Source: Flavobacterium sp. CECT 9288 (lineage in GTDB: Bacteria > Bacteroidota > Bacteroidia > Flavobacteriales > Flavobacteriaceae). From it: a DNA stretch of 64,000 nt. Location of the stretch: the NCBI RefSeq assembly GCF_918731615.1, contig NZ_OU957226.1, forward strand, positions 3,411,501 through 3,475,500. Direction: 5' to 3'. Positions 1 to 9,432 of the stretch are shown piece by piece (within the stretch, counting starts at the first letter, position 1; each line of letters opens with the position of its first letter). The translations under genes and the position numbers were made by a program. The notes beneath the pieces were generated by a model. That model ran no database searches. It saw only the letters and a list, made by a program, of their open reading frames with translations, and was not told the origin of the DNA.

Positions 1-702
1 CAAAACATAATCCGAATGCAACAATCTAAAAATACCTTCTACCTGATCATCAACATAGCAAAAAGAACGGGTTTGCATGCCATCGCCAAAAATAGTTAAG
101 TCCTCGCCGCGAATAGCTTGACCAATAAAAGCAGGAATAACACGACCGTCATTGAGGCGCATTCTTGGTCCGTAGGTATTAAAAATTCGAACAATTCTGG
201 TTTCTACGCCATGAAAGGTATGATATGCCATAGTTATGGATTCTTGAAAGCGTTTTGCTTCGTCATATACTCCTCTAGGTCCTATGGTATTTACGTTGCC
301 ATAATATTCTTCTGTTTGTGGGTGTACCAATGGATCTCCATACACTTCAGAAGTAGATGCAATAAGGATTCTAGCTTTTTTTACTCTGGCTAAACCCAAT
401 AAATTATGAGTACCAAGGGAACCTACTTTCAAGGTTTGTATAGGGATTTTTAAATAATCAATAGGACTTGCAGGCGATGCAAAGTGTAAAATATAGTCTA
501 AATTTCCAGGGACATGAACAAACTTGGTGATGTCATGATGGTAAAATTCAAACTGCTCCAATTTGAAAAGATGCTCAATATTTTTTAAATCTCCCGTAAT
601 GAGATTATCCATCCCAATAACATGGTAGCCTTCTTTTATGAAACGGTCACAAAGATGTGATCCTAAAAATCCTGCGGCTCCGGTGATAAGTATTCTTTTC
701 AT
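1..702 (-). CDS. UDP-glucuronate decarboxylase-like NAD-dependent epimerase/dehydratase (3' end outside window)
   Basis: The frame is open from the ATG at 702 down to base 1, giving 234 residues; the C-terminus lies beyond the left edge. It is an extended short-chain dehydrogenase with an N-terminal Rossmann motif GAAGFLGSH (residues 8-16), an STSEVYGDP segment near 117 and the catalytic YDEAK pair (Y146, K150). These features and the [11 protein letters not shown] segment are typical of UDP-xylose synthase, which converts UDP-glucuronate to UDP-xylose, a sugar-nucleotide precursor for surface glycans. The start overlaps the stop of the upstream polymerase gene by one base (TAATG), so the two are translationally coupled. 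The exact substrate is inferred from family resemblance. Confidence 0.85.
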   Translation of the reverse strand, partial: MKRILITGAAGFLGSHLCDRFIKEGYHVIGMDNLITGDLKNIEHLFKLEQFEFYHHDITKFVHVPGNLDYILHFASPASPIDYLKIPIQTLKVGSLGTHNLLGLARVKKARILIASTSEVYGDPLVHPQTEEYYGNVNTIGPRGVYDEAKRFQESITMAYHTFHGVETRIVRIFNTYGPRMRLNDGRVIPAFIGQAIRGEDLTIFGDGMQTRSFCYVDDQVEGIFRLLHSDYVL

Positions 703-2021
703 TACAATAAGTTCTGTTCTTTATTATGATTTACTTTGTTTAACAAACAGTACAATACAATAAAGAAAATTATTCCTCTTTGTCTACTCAAAAAGGATTC
801 GGTCAAAAATAACACTATCATTGTTACCGAAAAAGCGATATGCACAAAATCTTTGTTTCTAATTCCATTTCTAATGGAAATAAACAACATACAAACCAGA
901 ATTAAAATACCCAAAAAACCAATTTCAGAAAAAATTTGTACATATTCATTATGAAAATTATATACTCCATAACTGTGGTGCAAATGATGTTCCTTGACTT
1001 TATCTTGAATTTTAGTTTGAGCAGCATCTAATCCGAATCCGGTAAAAAAAATACCTTCTTCTTGAAGCATTTCTATAAAAATCCTCGTTTGATAAACCCG
1101 AAAAGCAGCCCCTGGAAAAAAGTCATTCTCTTGAAACTGCTCTTGGCTCCAAGCTTGTTTTAAACTAATGCTATAGATTGAATTTTTAGTTTCCTCAGAT
1201 CCTTCCTTTAAAGAACTATCAACCAGTATGGTTTTTAACTCAATCATAAACCGGTCTCTTATTGGTTTTATTGATGCTATACAGGTTGTTGTTATCAAAA
1301 CAATGGCTACAAGTATTGCAGTTTTTGTTTTTCTAGAAAATCCAGAAAAAAAGAAAAGATACACCATGACCAAAATAAAATCACAAATTATAATATTCTT
1401 TGATGACAATAAAAACACAAATACAACTAGTATTACCAATGCTAATTGATCAAAAATTGTTTTGTTTTTTTGGACCAAAAAATAGAACATCCCAAATGAA
1501 GCAAACCCCGAAACATATATTGCATTAAGGCTAACAGTAACCAATTCATGATAAAAAAACACGCTAAAATCTGCTGAACTGCTAAATTTAAGGACTGCTT
1601 TTGCTAAACAAAAAATGGCAAAAAACACCATTGAGAAACTGTAAATTTTAAAAACCCGATGCTTTAACTCTTGATTTAAATGGGGTAAAAAGCAAAAAGC
1701 AATGGGAATTAATAAAACCAATATTTCCTTTTGTAATCCGGCCTTTGTAGCGTGAACGTCAATGGTCCATAGTAAGGAAAGCACCATTAATACATAAAGG
1801 AGCATTGGAAGTATTTCAACTTTTGAAATTGAAAAATTAGCTTTTTTAGCCTTAGAAAAACAAACCAGTAAAAAAATTATACAAGTCATACTCCCGATGT
1901 TGTGTTTCAACGGAAGCGTCATGAGCATTGCAGCTAAAAGATAAACCAATAGTGTTTGATTTTGCCACAATTCTTCAATTTTATGAAAGACTTTTTTTGA
2001 ATAAGGTAAGGTAGGATTCAT
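702..2021 (-). CDS. O-antigen ligase/polymerase-like membrane protein (Wzy/WaaL type)
   Basis: This 439-residue protein has about ten to twelve hydrophobic segments and one large periplasmic loop (about residues 250-350). The segment [17 protein letters not shown] after the loop matches the Wzy_C/O-antigen ligase pattern, in which a conserved HN(E/x) motif precedes the last membrane helices. Such proteins polymerise or ligate lipid-linked glycans in the inner membrane. It starts 41 bases inside the 3' end of the upstream glycosyltransferase and overlaps the downstream UXS gene by one base, so it is a middle gene of a tight operon. Sequence alone does not separate polymerase from ligase. Confidence 0.8.
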   Translation of the reverse strand: MNPTLPYSKKVFHKIEELWQNQTLLVYLLAAMLMTLPLKHNIGSMTCIIFLLVCFSKAKKANFSISKVEILPMLLYVLMVLSLLWTIDVHATKAGLQKEILVLLIPIAFCFLPHLNQELKHRVFKIYSFSMVFFAIFCLAKAVLKFSSSADFSVFFYHELVTVSLNAIYVSGFASFGMFYFLVQKNKTIFDQLALVILVVFVFLLSSKNIIICDFILVMVYLFFFSGFSRKTKTAILVAIVLITTTCIASIKPIRDRFMIELKTILVDSSLKEGSEETKNSIYSISLKQAWSQEQFQENDFFPGAAFRVYQTRIFIEMLQEEGIFFTGFGLDAAQTKIQDKVKEHHLHHSYGVYNFHNEYVQIFSEIGFLGILILVCMLFISIRNGIRNKDFVHIAFSVTMIVLFLTESFLSRQRGIIFFIVLYCLLNKVNHNKEQNLL

Positions 2022-3069
2022 TTATTTTATTCCAATTAAATTCCTGAATTATGGTATTAAAGTTATCTTGAACAATTTGATTATGATGACTCTTATGAAC
2101 TGTTTCTCTTAGTTTTTGAACCTCTTTAGCATTGGAAAAATAAAAAGCATTCTCTTTTAAAATGGCTTGATTAAATTCATTCCTATGAGCTACAATTAAT
2201 GCTTTTGCAGCCATTGCCTCTAGCAACGACGGATTAGTACCACCCACGGAATGACCATGAAAATAAAGCGATGAAAAAAACCTAAGATTATCTAAATGTT
2301 CCTTGTTATAGACGCCACCTATAAATCGTATTCTAGGATTGTCTTTAAACTTTTGTTTTAAATAATTACCAAAACTATTGTTGCTATTACCCACAACAAC
2401 TATCGGTCTATCATTTTTTGAAGCGGCTACTCCATCCAGAATCATTTCTAAATTATTTTCGGGTTCAAACCGAGCTATAAGTAAGTCATAAGTATATTTC
2501 TCTAAGTTATAAGGTAAGAGTAACTCCTCATTTGAATTCCAGAATGGTGCTGCTCCATACGCTATGTACGTAGACTCTTTGTTGTACTTTTCTTTAAGAT
2601 ATTTTTGTATTCCAATAGAATCTGCTATTAAAAAATCACTACTTTTTACAGCTCTTTTCTCGGCAAATTGTAAAAATCTTTGAATTTTTGCAGAATATTT
2701 AGTTCTCTTCCACTCCATTCCATCCATGTTGGTGATGATCATAGATTTTTTGGGTAACAGAAAAGCCCAAATGGAGTTACTAGTGTATCCTAATTGCAAA
2801 ATAATATCGAATTTTCTTGTTCTAGAATCTATGATACAATTCAAGTCATAAATAAACTGCCCTGCCGTACCTATTTTGTGTTCTGGATTGTACTTATGGA
2901 TGATATGCACACCTTGAAACATTTTTTCTTTAAAAACATGATCATGAGTATTGTAAACATAAACCTCATGATTTTGCTTGGCAAGATAAACTGCAAAAAT
3001 CTCGGCAAATTGCTCAAAACCACCATAATTATTAGGAATTCCTCTAGTTCCGAGAATTGCAATTTTCAT
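1981..3069 (-). CDS. GT4-family glycosyltransferase with DUF1972-type N-terminus
   Basis: The protein begins MKIAILGTRGIPNNYGGFE, the hallmark of the DUF1972 N-terminal domain of rhamnosyltransferase-like enzymes, followed by a GT-B C-terminal half with GGTNPSLLEAMAAKA, the EX7E-type donor-site region. It would add a sugar to a lipid-linked repeat unit on the cytoplasmic face. I chose the ATG at 3069 (362 residues). The longer frame begins with TTG at 3087, which falls next to the -7 promoter element at 3092-3099 and is unlikely to be translated. It is the first gene of a minus-strand operon with the polymerase and UXS. Donor and acceptor are unknown. Confidence 0.85.
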   Translation of the reverse strand: MKIAILGTRGIPNNYGGFEQFAEIFAVYLAKQNHEVYVYNTHDHVFKEKMFQGVHIIHKYNPEHKIGTAGQFIYDLNCIIDSRTRKFDIILQLGYTSNSIWAFLLPKKSMIITNMDGMEWKRTKYSAKIQRFLQFAEKRAVKSSDFLIADSIGIQKYLKEKYNKESTYIAYGAAPFWNSNEELLLPYNLEKYTYDLLIARFEPENNLEMILDGVAASKNDRPIVVVGNSNNSFGNYLKQKFKDNPRIRFIGGVYNKEHLDNLRFFSSLYFHGHSVGGTNPSLLEAMAAKALIVAHRNEFNQAILKENAFYFSNAKEVQKLRETVHKSHHNQIVQDNFNTIIQEFNWNKINESYLTLFKKSLS

Positions 3070-3091
3070 TTCATTATTTTTAATCAAGTTC

Positions 3092-3099
3092 CAAAAATA
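3092..3099 (-). promoter_or_regulatory. Bacteroidota -7 element of the GT/Wzy/UXS operon
   Basis: The minus strand reads TATTTTTG, a full match to the TAnnTTTG consensus used by the Bacteroidota housekeeping sigma factor, 22 bases before the ATG at 3069. Confidence 0.6.
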
Positions 3100-3185
3100 A
3101 TGATTTTAAAAGTCTAAAACTCTCAAATACTGGAATTGATATCTAAAATTTAATTCTAATCTATTTAAATACGCTCATTAATAGC

Positions 3186-3193
3186 TATTTTTG
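3186..3193 (+). promoter_or_regulatory. -7 promoter element of the 2OG oxygenase gene
   Basis: TATTTTTG matches TAnnTTTG. It overlaps the TTG that would open the longest frame (3191), so the downstream ATG at 3221 is the more plausible start. Together with the element at 3092-3099 it forms a divergent promoter pair. Confidence 0.6.
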
Positions 3194-3220
3194 TTTACAA
3201 ATACATCACCTCAGCAGTTT

Positions 3221-3997
3221 ATGATCAATTTTGAATACCTAGAACATAATTTAAACCCACTCCGTTTAACGTATCTAACCGCTAAACCGTTTCCACACTT
3301 AATCATTGATCAATTTTGTGATGAGGAAAAACTAATAAAAGCCTACAATAGCATTCCAGAACTTCATAATAAAAGTAGGGATTATGCTTTTGCCAATAAT
3401 AAATTTGAAAAATCAAATTATAAAATACTAGGACCAGAATTACAGGAACTGTACGAAGACTTATCCTCGGAAAGGTTCAATAAAATATTATCCTATATCA
3501 CATCAAAATCTATTTTTGTAGACCCAAAAAATCATGGAGGAGGCTTGCATCAAGGAAAGAAAAACAGCTTTCTTGATATGCACTTAGACTTTAATTACCA
3601 TCCCATTCAAAACAACTGGTACCGTGAATTAAACCTCTTATTATACCTCAACAAAGACTGGAAAAAGGAATATAAGGGTGAGTTAAAAATAAAAGATCTA
3701 AGAACCGGAGAAGAAGCCGAACTGGATGTTCCGTTTAATCGTTTTATTATTCAACAATGTGCACCATACACGTTACATGGATATGATTTAACCAATTTTC
3801 CTGAAGGGCATTTTAGAACCTCAATTGCTACATATGCATACCAAAAACATATTTGCCAAATTGAAAAAATTCGGACCACCGATTGGTTCCCAAAAGAAGA
3901 TGCGTCCTTTTTAAAGAAACAATTTGCTAAAAATTATAACCTTTTAGTGAAAACAAAAAACAAATTTTTTGGCAGTGGTACTGCAAAAAATCAATAA
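3221..3997 (+). CDS. 2OG-Fe(II) oxygenase family protein
   Basis: This 258-residue protein has the double-stranded beta-helix signature of 2-oxoglutarate/Fe(II) dioxygenases: the iron-binding HxD in MHLDFNYHP, a distal His in TLHGYD, and an Arg in HFRTSIATY about ten residues later that would bind the 2OG carboxylate. Prolyl-4-hydroxylase-like members hydroxylate proteins or small molecules. It is divergent from the glycosyltransferase operon and convergent with the next glycosyltransferase (gap of 6 bases), so a role in modifying a glycan or its carrier is possible but only inferred from position. The start at 3221 is preferred over a TTG at 3191 that overlaps a promoter element. Confidence 0.8.
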   Translation: MINFEYLEHNLNPLRLTYLTAKPFPHLIIDQFCDEEKLIKAYNSIPELHNKSRDYAFANNKFEKSNYKILGPELQELYEDLSSERFNKILSYITSKSIFVDPKNHGGGLHQGKKNSFLDMHLDFNYHPIQNNWYRELNLLLYLNKDWKKEYKGELKIKDLRTGEEAELDVPFNRFIIQQCAPYTLHGYDLTNFPEGHFRTSIATYAYQKHICQIEKIRTTDWFPKEDASFLKKQFAKNYNLLVKTKNKFFGSGTAKNQ

Positions 3998-4003
3998 ACT
4001 AAA

Positions 4004-5122
4004 TTACTTTGTAGTTTCTTTTAAAAGTTGGTAAACCACCTTTGCTGATTTTTCCCAATTAAAAATTTCTTGTATTGAATTGGCCATTTTTTCAAACTCT
4101 GCTGTTGTGTTATTTTCAAGAATATACAGCAATTTTTGGTTAAATTCGGTTTGATTATTTGGATCAAAATAAAATTCGTTAAAAAAGCTAAAATCAGACA
4201 TGGCCGTTTTATTAGAACAAATTGTAGGGATTTTTGCTGCCACAGATTCTAACGGAGGAATACCAAACCCCTCAGCAAATGAAGGATAAACAGCTGCACT
4301 TGCTCCTCTAAGTAACAACAACATCGTTTGAAAATCAGTGTTGTTTATGGTTGTTATTTGATTTTTTATCTCAGGCGATAATCCATAAAATATTTCTTTG
4401 TACTCTAGATTAGAAATACTTTCATTACCTAGAAAAAGAAGTTGGTGTTTTTTATATAATTCCAAGTCAACAAAAGCCTTCAAAACCATTTGATGATTTT
4501 TCCTGGGTTCCCAGCGGCTTACATAAATTATATAATTGTTCAACAAAAATTCATTTGCAACTCGAGCTTTGACTTGCTCCTTAATATAGGTTTCAAAAAA
4601 AGCACCGTCAACTGCATTTGGTGTTAATACATAATCAGAAATTCCAAAATGTTGCTCTAATTTTTGTCTGGAATATTCAGAAACCGTGAGTCTAATATCG
4701 GCCATTTTAGCGCTTTGCTGGTATAAAATGGTATTAATAAATCTACTAAAAAAAGAAAAATATTCTGGAAAATCAATAAACAATATATCGTGTGTTGTCA
4801 CGATATATTTGCATCTTTTTACGGGCGAAACAGTGTATTGAAAATGCGCAAAGTCAATTTTATTTTTTGTAATAATCTTAGGAATATCAACAAGAAGTCT
4901 CCAAAATTTATTATGATACTGGTATTTTACATACGTCACGTTAGGGTGATCTCCAAAAATAGTTTGTAAGGATTTTGGATTATTGGAACCCAAATACAAA
5001 TGAAGATCTTCATACTGCATCAAAGCCTTGTAAAGACCTTGAATATACGTTCTAGTACCTTGAAAACCGCTATCAAAAACATGACAGTCAACAAAGATGT
5101 TGGTTGTGTTTTTAATATTCAT
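4004..5122 (-). CDS. GT4-family glycosyltransferase
   Basis: This 372-residue GT-B enzyme has an N-terminal acceptor domain (VFDSGFQGTRTYIQGL, a glycine-rich loop) and a C-terminal nucleotide-sugar domain with YVSRWEPRKNH and PSFAEGFGIPPLESVA. The latter is the EX7E motif of GT4 retaining enzymes (mannosyl/glucosyl/galactosyl transfer). It is the last gene of the operon wzx-wzy-GT and overlaps the polymerase gene by 11 bases. Its product probably adds one residue of the exported repeat unit on the cytoplasmic side of the membrane. The sugar specificity cannot be read from the sequence. Confidence 0.87.
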   Translation of the reverse strand: MNIKNTTNIFVDCHVFDSGFQGTRTYIQGLYKALMQYEDLHLYLGSNNPKSLQTIFGDHPNVTYVKYQYHNKFWRLLVDIPKIITKNKIDFAHFQYTVSPVKRCKYIVTTHDILFIDFPEYFSFFSRFINTILYQQSAKMADIRLTVSEYSRQKLEQHFGISDYVLTPNAVDGAFFETYIKEQVKARVANEFLLNNYIIYVSRWEPRKNHQMVLKAFVDLELYKKHQLLFLGNESISNLEYKEIFYGLSPEIKNQITTINNTDFQTMLLLLRGASAAVYPSFAEGFGIPPLESVAAKIPTICSNKTAMSDFSFFNEFYFDPNNQTEFNQKLLYILENNTTAEFEKMANSIQEIFNWEKSAKVVYQLLKETTK

Positions 5123-6377
5123 TTAAACTACTTTTTTGACTTTTATACTCTCTTAACATGACCTCTCTTAGGGCAATTAAAAATCCTATTATAATTGATT
5201 TGTTATCTAATTTTAAATACAAACCTAAAAAAACCCAATTAGATACAATTAAAAAAACACTAGAACCCAATAATAAATAATTAATGGCTTGTACGGCCTC
5301 AAGATTAGATTTCTTTTGTTTGTATAAATGAATCAAGAAAACTAGCAGCAAAATAACTCCTAACAGCCCTGATTTTAGAAAAATAGTCATGTAACCGTTA
5401 TGAACAATAGGAATGTATTGAACGTACTCATTGTCATTTGTCAATATTTTTCGACCAATATTTAATGTTGACCCCAACCCTTCCCCAAAAAGTACAGCTC
5501 GAGGTCCGTTATTTGAAACTTGTTTTACAGTTATAATATTTTCAAATGAGCGGTAATTATCATTGAAATCTTTCCAGTCATCCTTATTAATTCGTGTTTT
5601 AAATGCCTCTTCGGGAGCAATTTTTATTTTGTACAAAAACGCTTGAATCCCCTTTCCTTCACGTTTTGGATTGCTATAAACAATGGCCGTATAGCCAATA
5701 ATTGTAAATAAAAGCACCGATAAAATCACTTTTAATGATCTGTGGCTGTATACTAAATATCCTTTTAGACCCACGTATAAAATAATAAATTGAATCAAGT
5801 TGGTTCTCGCCAAATACAAAAAACTAGACAAACCTATAATGAGTAATAAAACCGTTCTTTGTTTTTTTGAAATTTCAATTTTGAAGTTTTTATAAAAAAT
5901 AAGGACGATTAAAACATAGATTTCATAATCACTAAAATAGCCACCTTGCTGCCTCAAAAAATTAACACTTAACGTTCTAAATTGGATTATGGTGAAAAAT
6001 AAGGTAACCAAATGTAGTATTGAAATGGCTAGGCCTGTGTAAATTAAAACCTTTAAAGCTAACTTACTACCAAACCTACAAAGCTGATAGCCCACTAATA
6101 ATCCTATAATAGGTTTTACAAGGTATGTAAAGTCTCTAATAAATAAAAAAACAGTCGTTTTACTAAATAAAGTGGAGACTATTGCAACTAAAAGTATAGT
6201 CAAAAAGATCGCGCAATATTTAAGTATAGTAACTGAATATTTTCTTTTAATGGTTATCAATAAAGTGAAAAACCATACCACAAAAGTAAGCTCATAGTTT
6301 GCAAACAAAGAAACTACTATACAGAATAAGAATAAAATTTGGTACGGGAAACTTTTATAAATAGTAAAGTTCATCAT
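5112..6377 (-). CDS. Second O-antigen polymerase/ligase-like membrane protein
   Basis: The 421-residue protein is dominated by hydrophobic helices, with a large hydrophilic loop at about residues 240-340 followed by IPIVHNGYMTIFLKSGLLGV. That matches the HNxx...G(L/I) pattern after the periplasmic loop of Wzy/WaaL proteins. Its start overlaps the flippase stop as TAATG, and its 3' end overlaps the glycosyltransferase gene by 11 bases. Because another Wzy-like protein lies at 702-2021, one of them may act as polymerase and the other as ligase, or the locus may make two glycans. This assignment is inferred. Confidence 0.75.
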   Translation of the reverse strand: MMNFTIYKSFPYQILFLFCIVVSLFANYELTFVVWFFTLLITIKRKYSVTILKYCAIFLTILLVAIVSTLFSKTTVFLFIRDFTYLVKPIIGLLVGYQLCRFGSKLALKVLIYTGLAISILHLVTLFFTIIQFRTLSVNFLRQQGGYFSDYEIYVLIVLIFYKNFKIEISKKQRTVLLLIIGLSSFLYLARTNLIQFIILYVGLKGYLVYSHRSLKVILSVLLFTIIGYTAIVYSNPKREGKGIQAFLYKIKIAPEEAFKTRINKDDWKDFNDNYRSFENIITVKQVSNNGPRAVLFGEGLGSTLNIGRKILTNDNEYVQYIPIVHNGYMTIFLKSGLLGVILLLVFLIHLYKQKKSNLEAVQAINYLLLGSSVFLIVSNWVFLGLYLKLDNKSIIIGFLIALREVMLREYKSQKSSLNEY

Positions 6378-7645
6378 TATTTTTGCAATCTAATTAATGG
6401 TTTCAAAACAATACAATATAAAACGATAATTACTATTTCAATAAAAATTGTAGCTAAAAATGCTCCCTCAAGACCCACATTTTTAATAAATATGAAAAAA
6501 ACAAGCAGGCTAAAAATAGAAGAGCCAATGGTAATGTTGATATATTCTTTGTTTTTATTTAAAGCAAAAAGCAATTGTTTTAAAGCTATAGAAATTGCCA
6601 TAAACAAAGGTATGATCAAACCTATTTTAAAAAAAATATTCATTGCATCTAGCTCATTAGAACGTATATTAAAAAACAACAAAATAGGCTTAGTACACAC
6701 AAATGCAACAATTACTAACAGTACCACTACTGTATAATTAAGCCCATAATACCGCAACCAATGTATAATACCTTTTTTTAGATTTTTATGTATTTGCAAA
6801 CAAACATCAGCATAAATAAAATTAAAGAACATCTGTAAGTAAGTCCTAAAAATCATTACAATTTGGTCTATAATTCTATACTGCCCTGCCATTGCATTTC
6901 CTCCCAGATAACTAATAAACATGATGGGAAGATATTGATAAAAAGACAAAAGTAACTGGGATATTGTTAATGAAAACTCTTGTTTTAATAATACTAGTGC
7001 ATCTTTACAAACCGAAGAATAAAACCGTAAATGGTATTTTTTTATCAAATAAAATAACCCAATTACGCTTGAAACAATCAATCCAACTCCCAAGTAAGCA
7101 TTAGCATAGATGTAATCTTCCTTTTTATTGATAAAAGAAAAAACAGCCACAACATAAATTAATTTGGATATAATATTTATACATGAAATCCATTTGTAAT
7201 TTTCTAATCCTTGAAAAACCCAAGTAGGATTAATTACTTGTCCCAAAACATACAATAAACTTAAAAAGAAAACTGCTTGTTCCTGCCTAAAAAAAGGAAC
7301 AAACCAAATCAATAGAAAGGAAAAAAATAGTAAAATGGCAAGCAAAAACAATTTCATTACATAGATCGAAACAATTTTCTGATTGATACTTTCAACTTGG
7401 TTTCTACCTATCGCAATAGCTTTGGTGCCATTGATATAAGAGCCATAATCCACAATTACATTACATATTAAGGCAAATGAAAAGCCTACACCTATTTTAC
7501 CTAATCCTTCTTTTTCACAAATCGTTATTAGATAAGGAATAACCACAAGCGGACTAATCAAATTGACAATTTGACCAATTCCATAAATAGTACCATTTTT
7601 AATTCTACTATTTTTAAATACCTGTAGACCTATTGATTTAAACAA
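6377..7645 (-). CDS. Oligosaccharide flippase (Wzx/MATE-like), TTG start
   Basis: This 422-residue polytopic protein has about twelve membrane helices. Its N-terminus (NGTIYGIGQIVNLISPLVVIPYL, conserved over the first two helices) is typical of polysaccharide-biosynthesis flippases that move lipid-linked repeat units across the inner membrane. No ATG is available: a -7 element (TATATTTG on the minus strand, 7663-7670) leaves room only for a short leader, and the first possible codon in frame is TTG at 7645. The next Met is near residue 90, inside the conserved region. It heads the operon flippase-polymerase-glycosyltransferase. Confidence 0.82.
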   Translation of the reverse strand: MFKSIGLQVFKNSRIKNGTIYGIGQIVNLISPLVVIPYLITICEKEGLGKIGVGFSFALICNVIVDYGSYINGTKAIAIGRNQVESINQKIVSIYVMKLFLLAILLFFSFLLIWFVPFFRQEQAVFFLSLLYVLGQVINPTWVFQGLENYKWISCINIISKLIYVVAVFSFINKKEDYIYANAYLGVGLIVSSVIGLFYLIKKYHLRFYSSVCKDALVLLKQEFSLTISQLLLSFYQYLPIMFISYLGGNAMAGQYRIIDQIVMIFRTYLQMFFNFIYADVCLQIHKNLKKGIIHWLRYYGLNYTVVVLLVIVAFVCTKPILLFFNIRSNELDAMNIFFKIGLIIPLFMAISIALKQLLFALNKNKEYINITIGSSIFSLLVFFIFIKNVGLEGAFLATIFIEIVIIVLYCIVLKPLIRLQK

Positions 7646-7662
7646 AATGATGTGATTTATTA

Positions 7663-7670
7663 CAAATATA
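7663..7670 (-). promoter_or_regulatory. -7 promoter element of the flippase operon
   Basis: Minus-strand TATATTTG fits TAnnTTTG and lies 17 bases upstream of the TTG start at 7645, which helps to fix that start. Confidence 0.55.
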
Positions 7671-7732
7671 ACATAAGCAGTGCTAGTCCTCTTTCAAATT
7701 CATTTCAAACTAAAACAATACTTTATATAATC

Positions 7733-7761
7733 AAAAAAAAGAGCCACAATTTGTGACTCCT
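7733..7761 (-). terminator. Rho-independent terminator after the 182-aa lipoprotein gene
   Basis: On the minus strand GAGTCACAA and TTGTGGCTC form a stem with one mismatch, followed by a run of T (the A-run at 7733-7740). It lies 18 bases past the stop of the lipoprotein gene. Confidence 0.7.
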
Positions 7762-7778
7762 TTTATCTTGAATATCAA

Positions 7779-8327
7779 TTATTTAATAAGCAATTGAATC
7801 TGGTCATAAAGTGCTTTTTCTGAATAAAATAATGGATCATATCTTCCGTCTGTTGACTTTATATTTTGAACAACTGATTTGTTTTTTTCTAAAATTGTAA
7901 CGCAATCATTTGGAATAAAATAGTTGAAAAACAAAGAATCTTTAGCCTCAAAACTTTTACTGAAATAGTTCATTTTAAAATTTTGAATAATGATCTCTTT
8001 TTGCCTCTCATTGGTTCCGAAATCAATTCGAATGTAATTTGGAAGTACATCTTCTGGAAGTACAAAAACTATATCTTGCGGCTTTTCATTAGCTTTTATA
8101 GATACCCAAACCGAATTATCTTCTTGATAAGGAGCTTCATAATCATTTTGACTATAATACAACTGGAAATTATCATCAACTGTAACTGTGGCTGTCAAAG
8201 TTACTTTAAAACTGTTTTTAATAGCTTCAGTCTCAGCAGGACTTTCCTCTTTTTTATTCTCCTCATTTTTGCAAGAACTAAATACTATTGATAAAATTAT
8301 GCATGCAAAAAATAATTGTTTTTTCAT
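7779..8327 (-). CDS. Lipoprotein of unknown function
   Basis: The 182-residue product has a signal peptide ending in the lipobox IVFSSC (Cys about residue 19), so it should be a lipid-anchored envelope protein. A Glu/Lys-rich linker follows (about residues 20-35), then a globular part without recognisable motifs. It lies 106 bases downstream of the Wzz-like gene on the same strand and may be the last gene of that operon. No function is assigned. Confidence 0.7.
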   Translation of the reverse strand: MKKQLFFACIILSIVFSSCKNEENKKEESPAETEAIKNSFKVTLTATVTVDDNFQLYYSQNDYEAPYQEDNSVWVSIKANEKPQDIVFVLPEDVLPNYIRIDFGTNERQKEIIIQNFKMNYFSKSFEAKDSLFFNYFIPNDCVTILEKNKSVVQNIKSTDGRYDPLFYSEKALYDQIQLLIK

Positions 8328-8433
8328 TTTTTTAAAGATTTCGGCATTGATACTTTTTTAAAAATCTACAAGATGCCAACTGTTTAACTATTCATTTTCT
8401 GTTTTTAAGATAACCAATATCAACATTTACAAA

Positions 8434-9423
8434 CTATTTGCTTTGCATAGCAATTAAGGATTGCTTTTTATAAAAAACCATGAAAGAATTCACCAAAACA
8501 AACAATACAATAAATAATATCGGCAGTGCTATTTTTTTATTTCCATGAAGCAAACCTATTTTTTTAATGTTTAACGTTACACTAACGTCTTTTATAATCT
8601 TATCACTTCCCAAAAGATTAATTTGATGTATTCCTTGTTCAACCACCAATAAATCTTTAGTTTTAATGACATCATTTAGCTGCGTATTCTCATTGTAATA
8701 TACTAGTTTATCATTTTTTTGAGTAGCATTTGCAGTAGCCGAAAAAGAACCTAATACATTGTTTATTTGAGAAATAATGGTGTCATTTTGCTTCATCTTG
8801 ACTTCAATATTCTTTAAACTTACTTTTTTAATTTTTTTAAAATACTCCGATTCATTTAAAAAAGATATCAGTGGCTCTGCTATTTCTTTATCAGAAATTT
8901 GACGGTCACTCTCAAATAAGATAGTGTGATAGGTATAATTTTTACTAGTCACATTATCTTCAATAATTTTTTTGATGTCGCCATTATCCGCCATTAATTT
9001 GATCAACTCAAAATTTTCTGGTGTGTTCTTTATGAAATTGTACACATCAGCAATAGGTTCAATCTCAATTCTTGACAAACGTTTAGGATGAACAATCCCA
9101 ACTACGTTTTTTAAGAATAATGTGTCTTTTGATTTAATTTTTGATTCAATTAAATCCACTTTTGAATATAAATAATCTACACTACCAAAATTAGGCTGAA
9201 CAATAATAGAATGCTCATAACTTTTTTGTGTCTTGTCTAGATACAAGCCCAGACCAAAACCAACAAGAACCAAAACAAAAACCAGTATTGCATTGCGAAT
9301 AAAAAACTGGATTCCTTTAAAAATAGAAGTGCCAATCCAATCAAAAAATTTTCCAATTTTTTTGGAAACCTGATTCAAATCTATTTCTTGATCCTCTTGG
9401 TTACTGGGCACATTTGTACTCAT
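8434..9423 (-). CDS. Two-TM membrane protein with Wzz-like topology
   Basis: The 329 residues hold one membrane helix near 45-65 (NAILVFVLVLVGFGLGLYL), a periplasmic stretch of about 230 residues with predicted helices, and a second helix near 300-320 before a short basic tail. This is the layout of chain-length determinant (Wzz) proteins, and the polysaccharide genes are nearby, but I see no Pro-rich Wzz motif next to the second helix. The start is 9 bases after the stop of the DUF6909 gene, so the two are co-transcribed. Function remains inferred from topology and neighbourhood. Confidence 0.6.
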   Translation of the reverse strand: MSTNVPSNQEDQEIDLNQVSKKIGKFFDWIGTSIFKGIQFFIRNAILVFVLVLVGFGLGLYLDKTQKSYEHSIIVQPNFGSVDYLYSKVDLIESKIKSKDTLFLKNVVGIVHPKRLSRIEIEPIADVYNFIKNTPENFELIKLMADNGDIKKIIEDNVTSKNYTYHTILFESDRQISDKEIAEPLISFLNESEYFKKIKKVSLKNIEVKMKQNDTIISQINNVLGSFSATANATQKNDKLVYYNENTQLNDVIKTKDLLVVEQGIHQINLLGSDKIIKDVSVTLNIKKIGLLHGNKKIALPILFIVLFVLVNSFMVFYKKQSLIAMQSK

Positions 9424-9432
9424 TTATTGTTA

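Noticed and set aside
118..393. 91-aa plus-strand frame inside the UXS gene
   Set aside because: It lies antisense to a well-conserved epimerase reading frame and has no family resemblance.
3191..3220. Longer start (TTG) for the 2OG oxygenase
   Set aside because: The TTG overlaps a TAnnTTTG promoter element, so the message would start after it; the ATG at 3221 is used.
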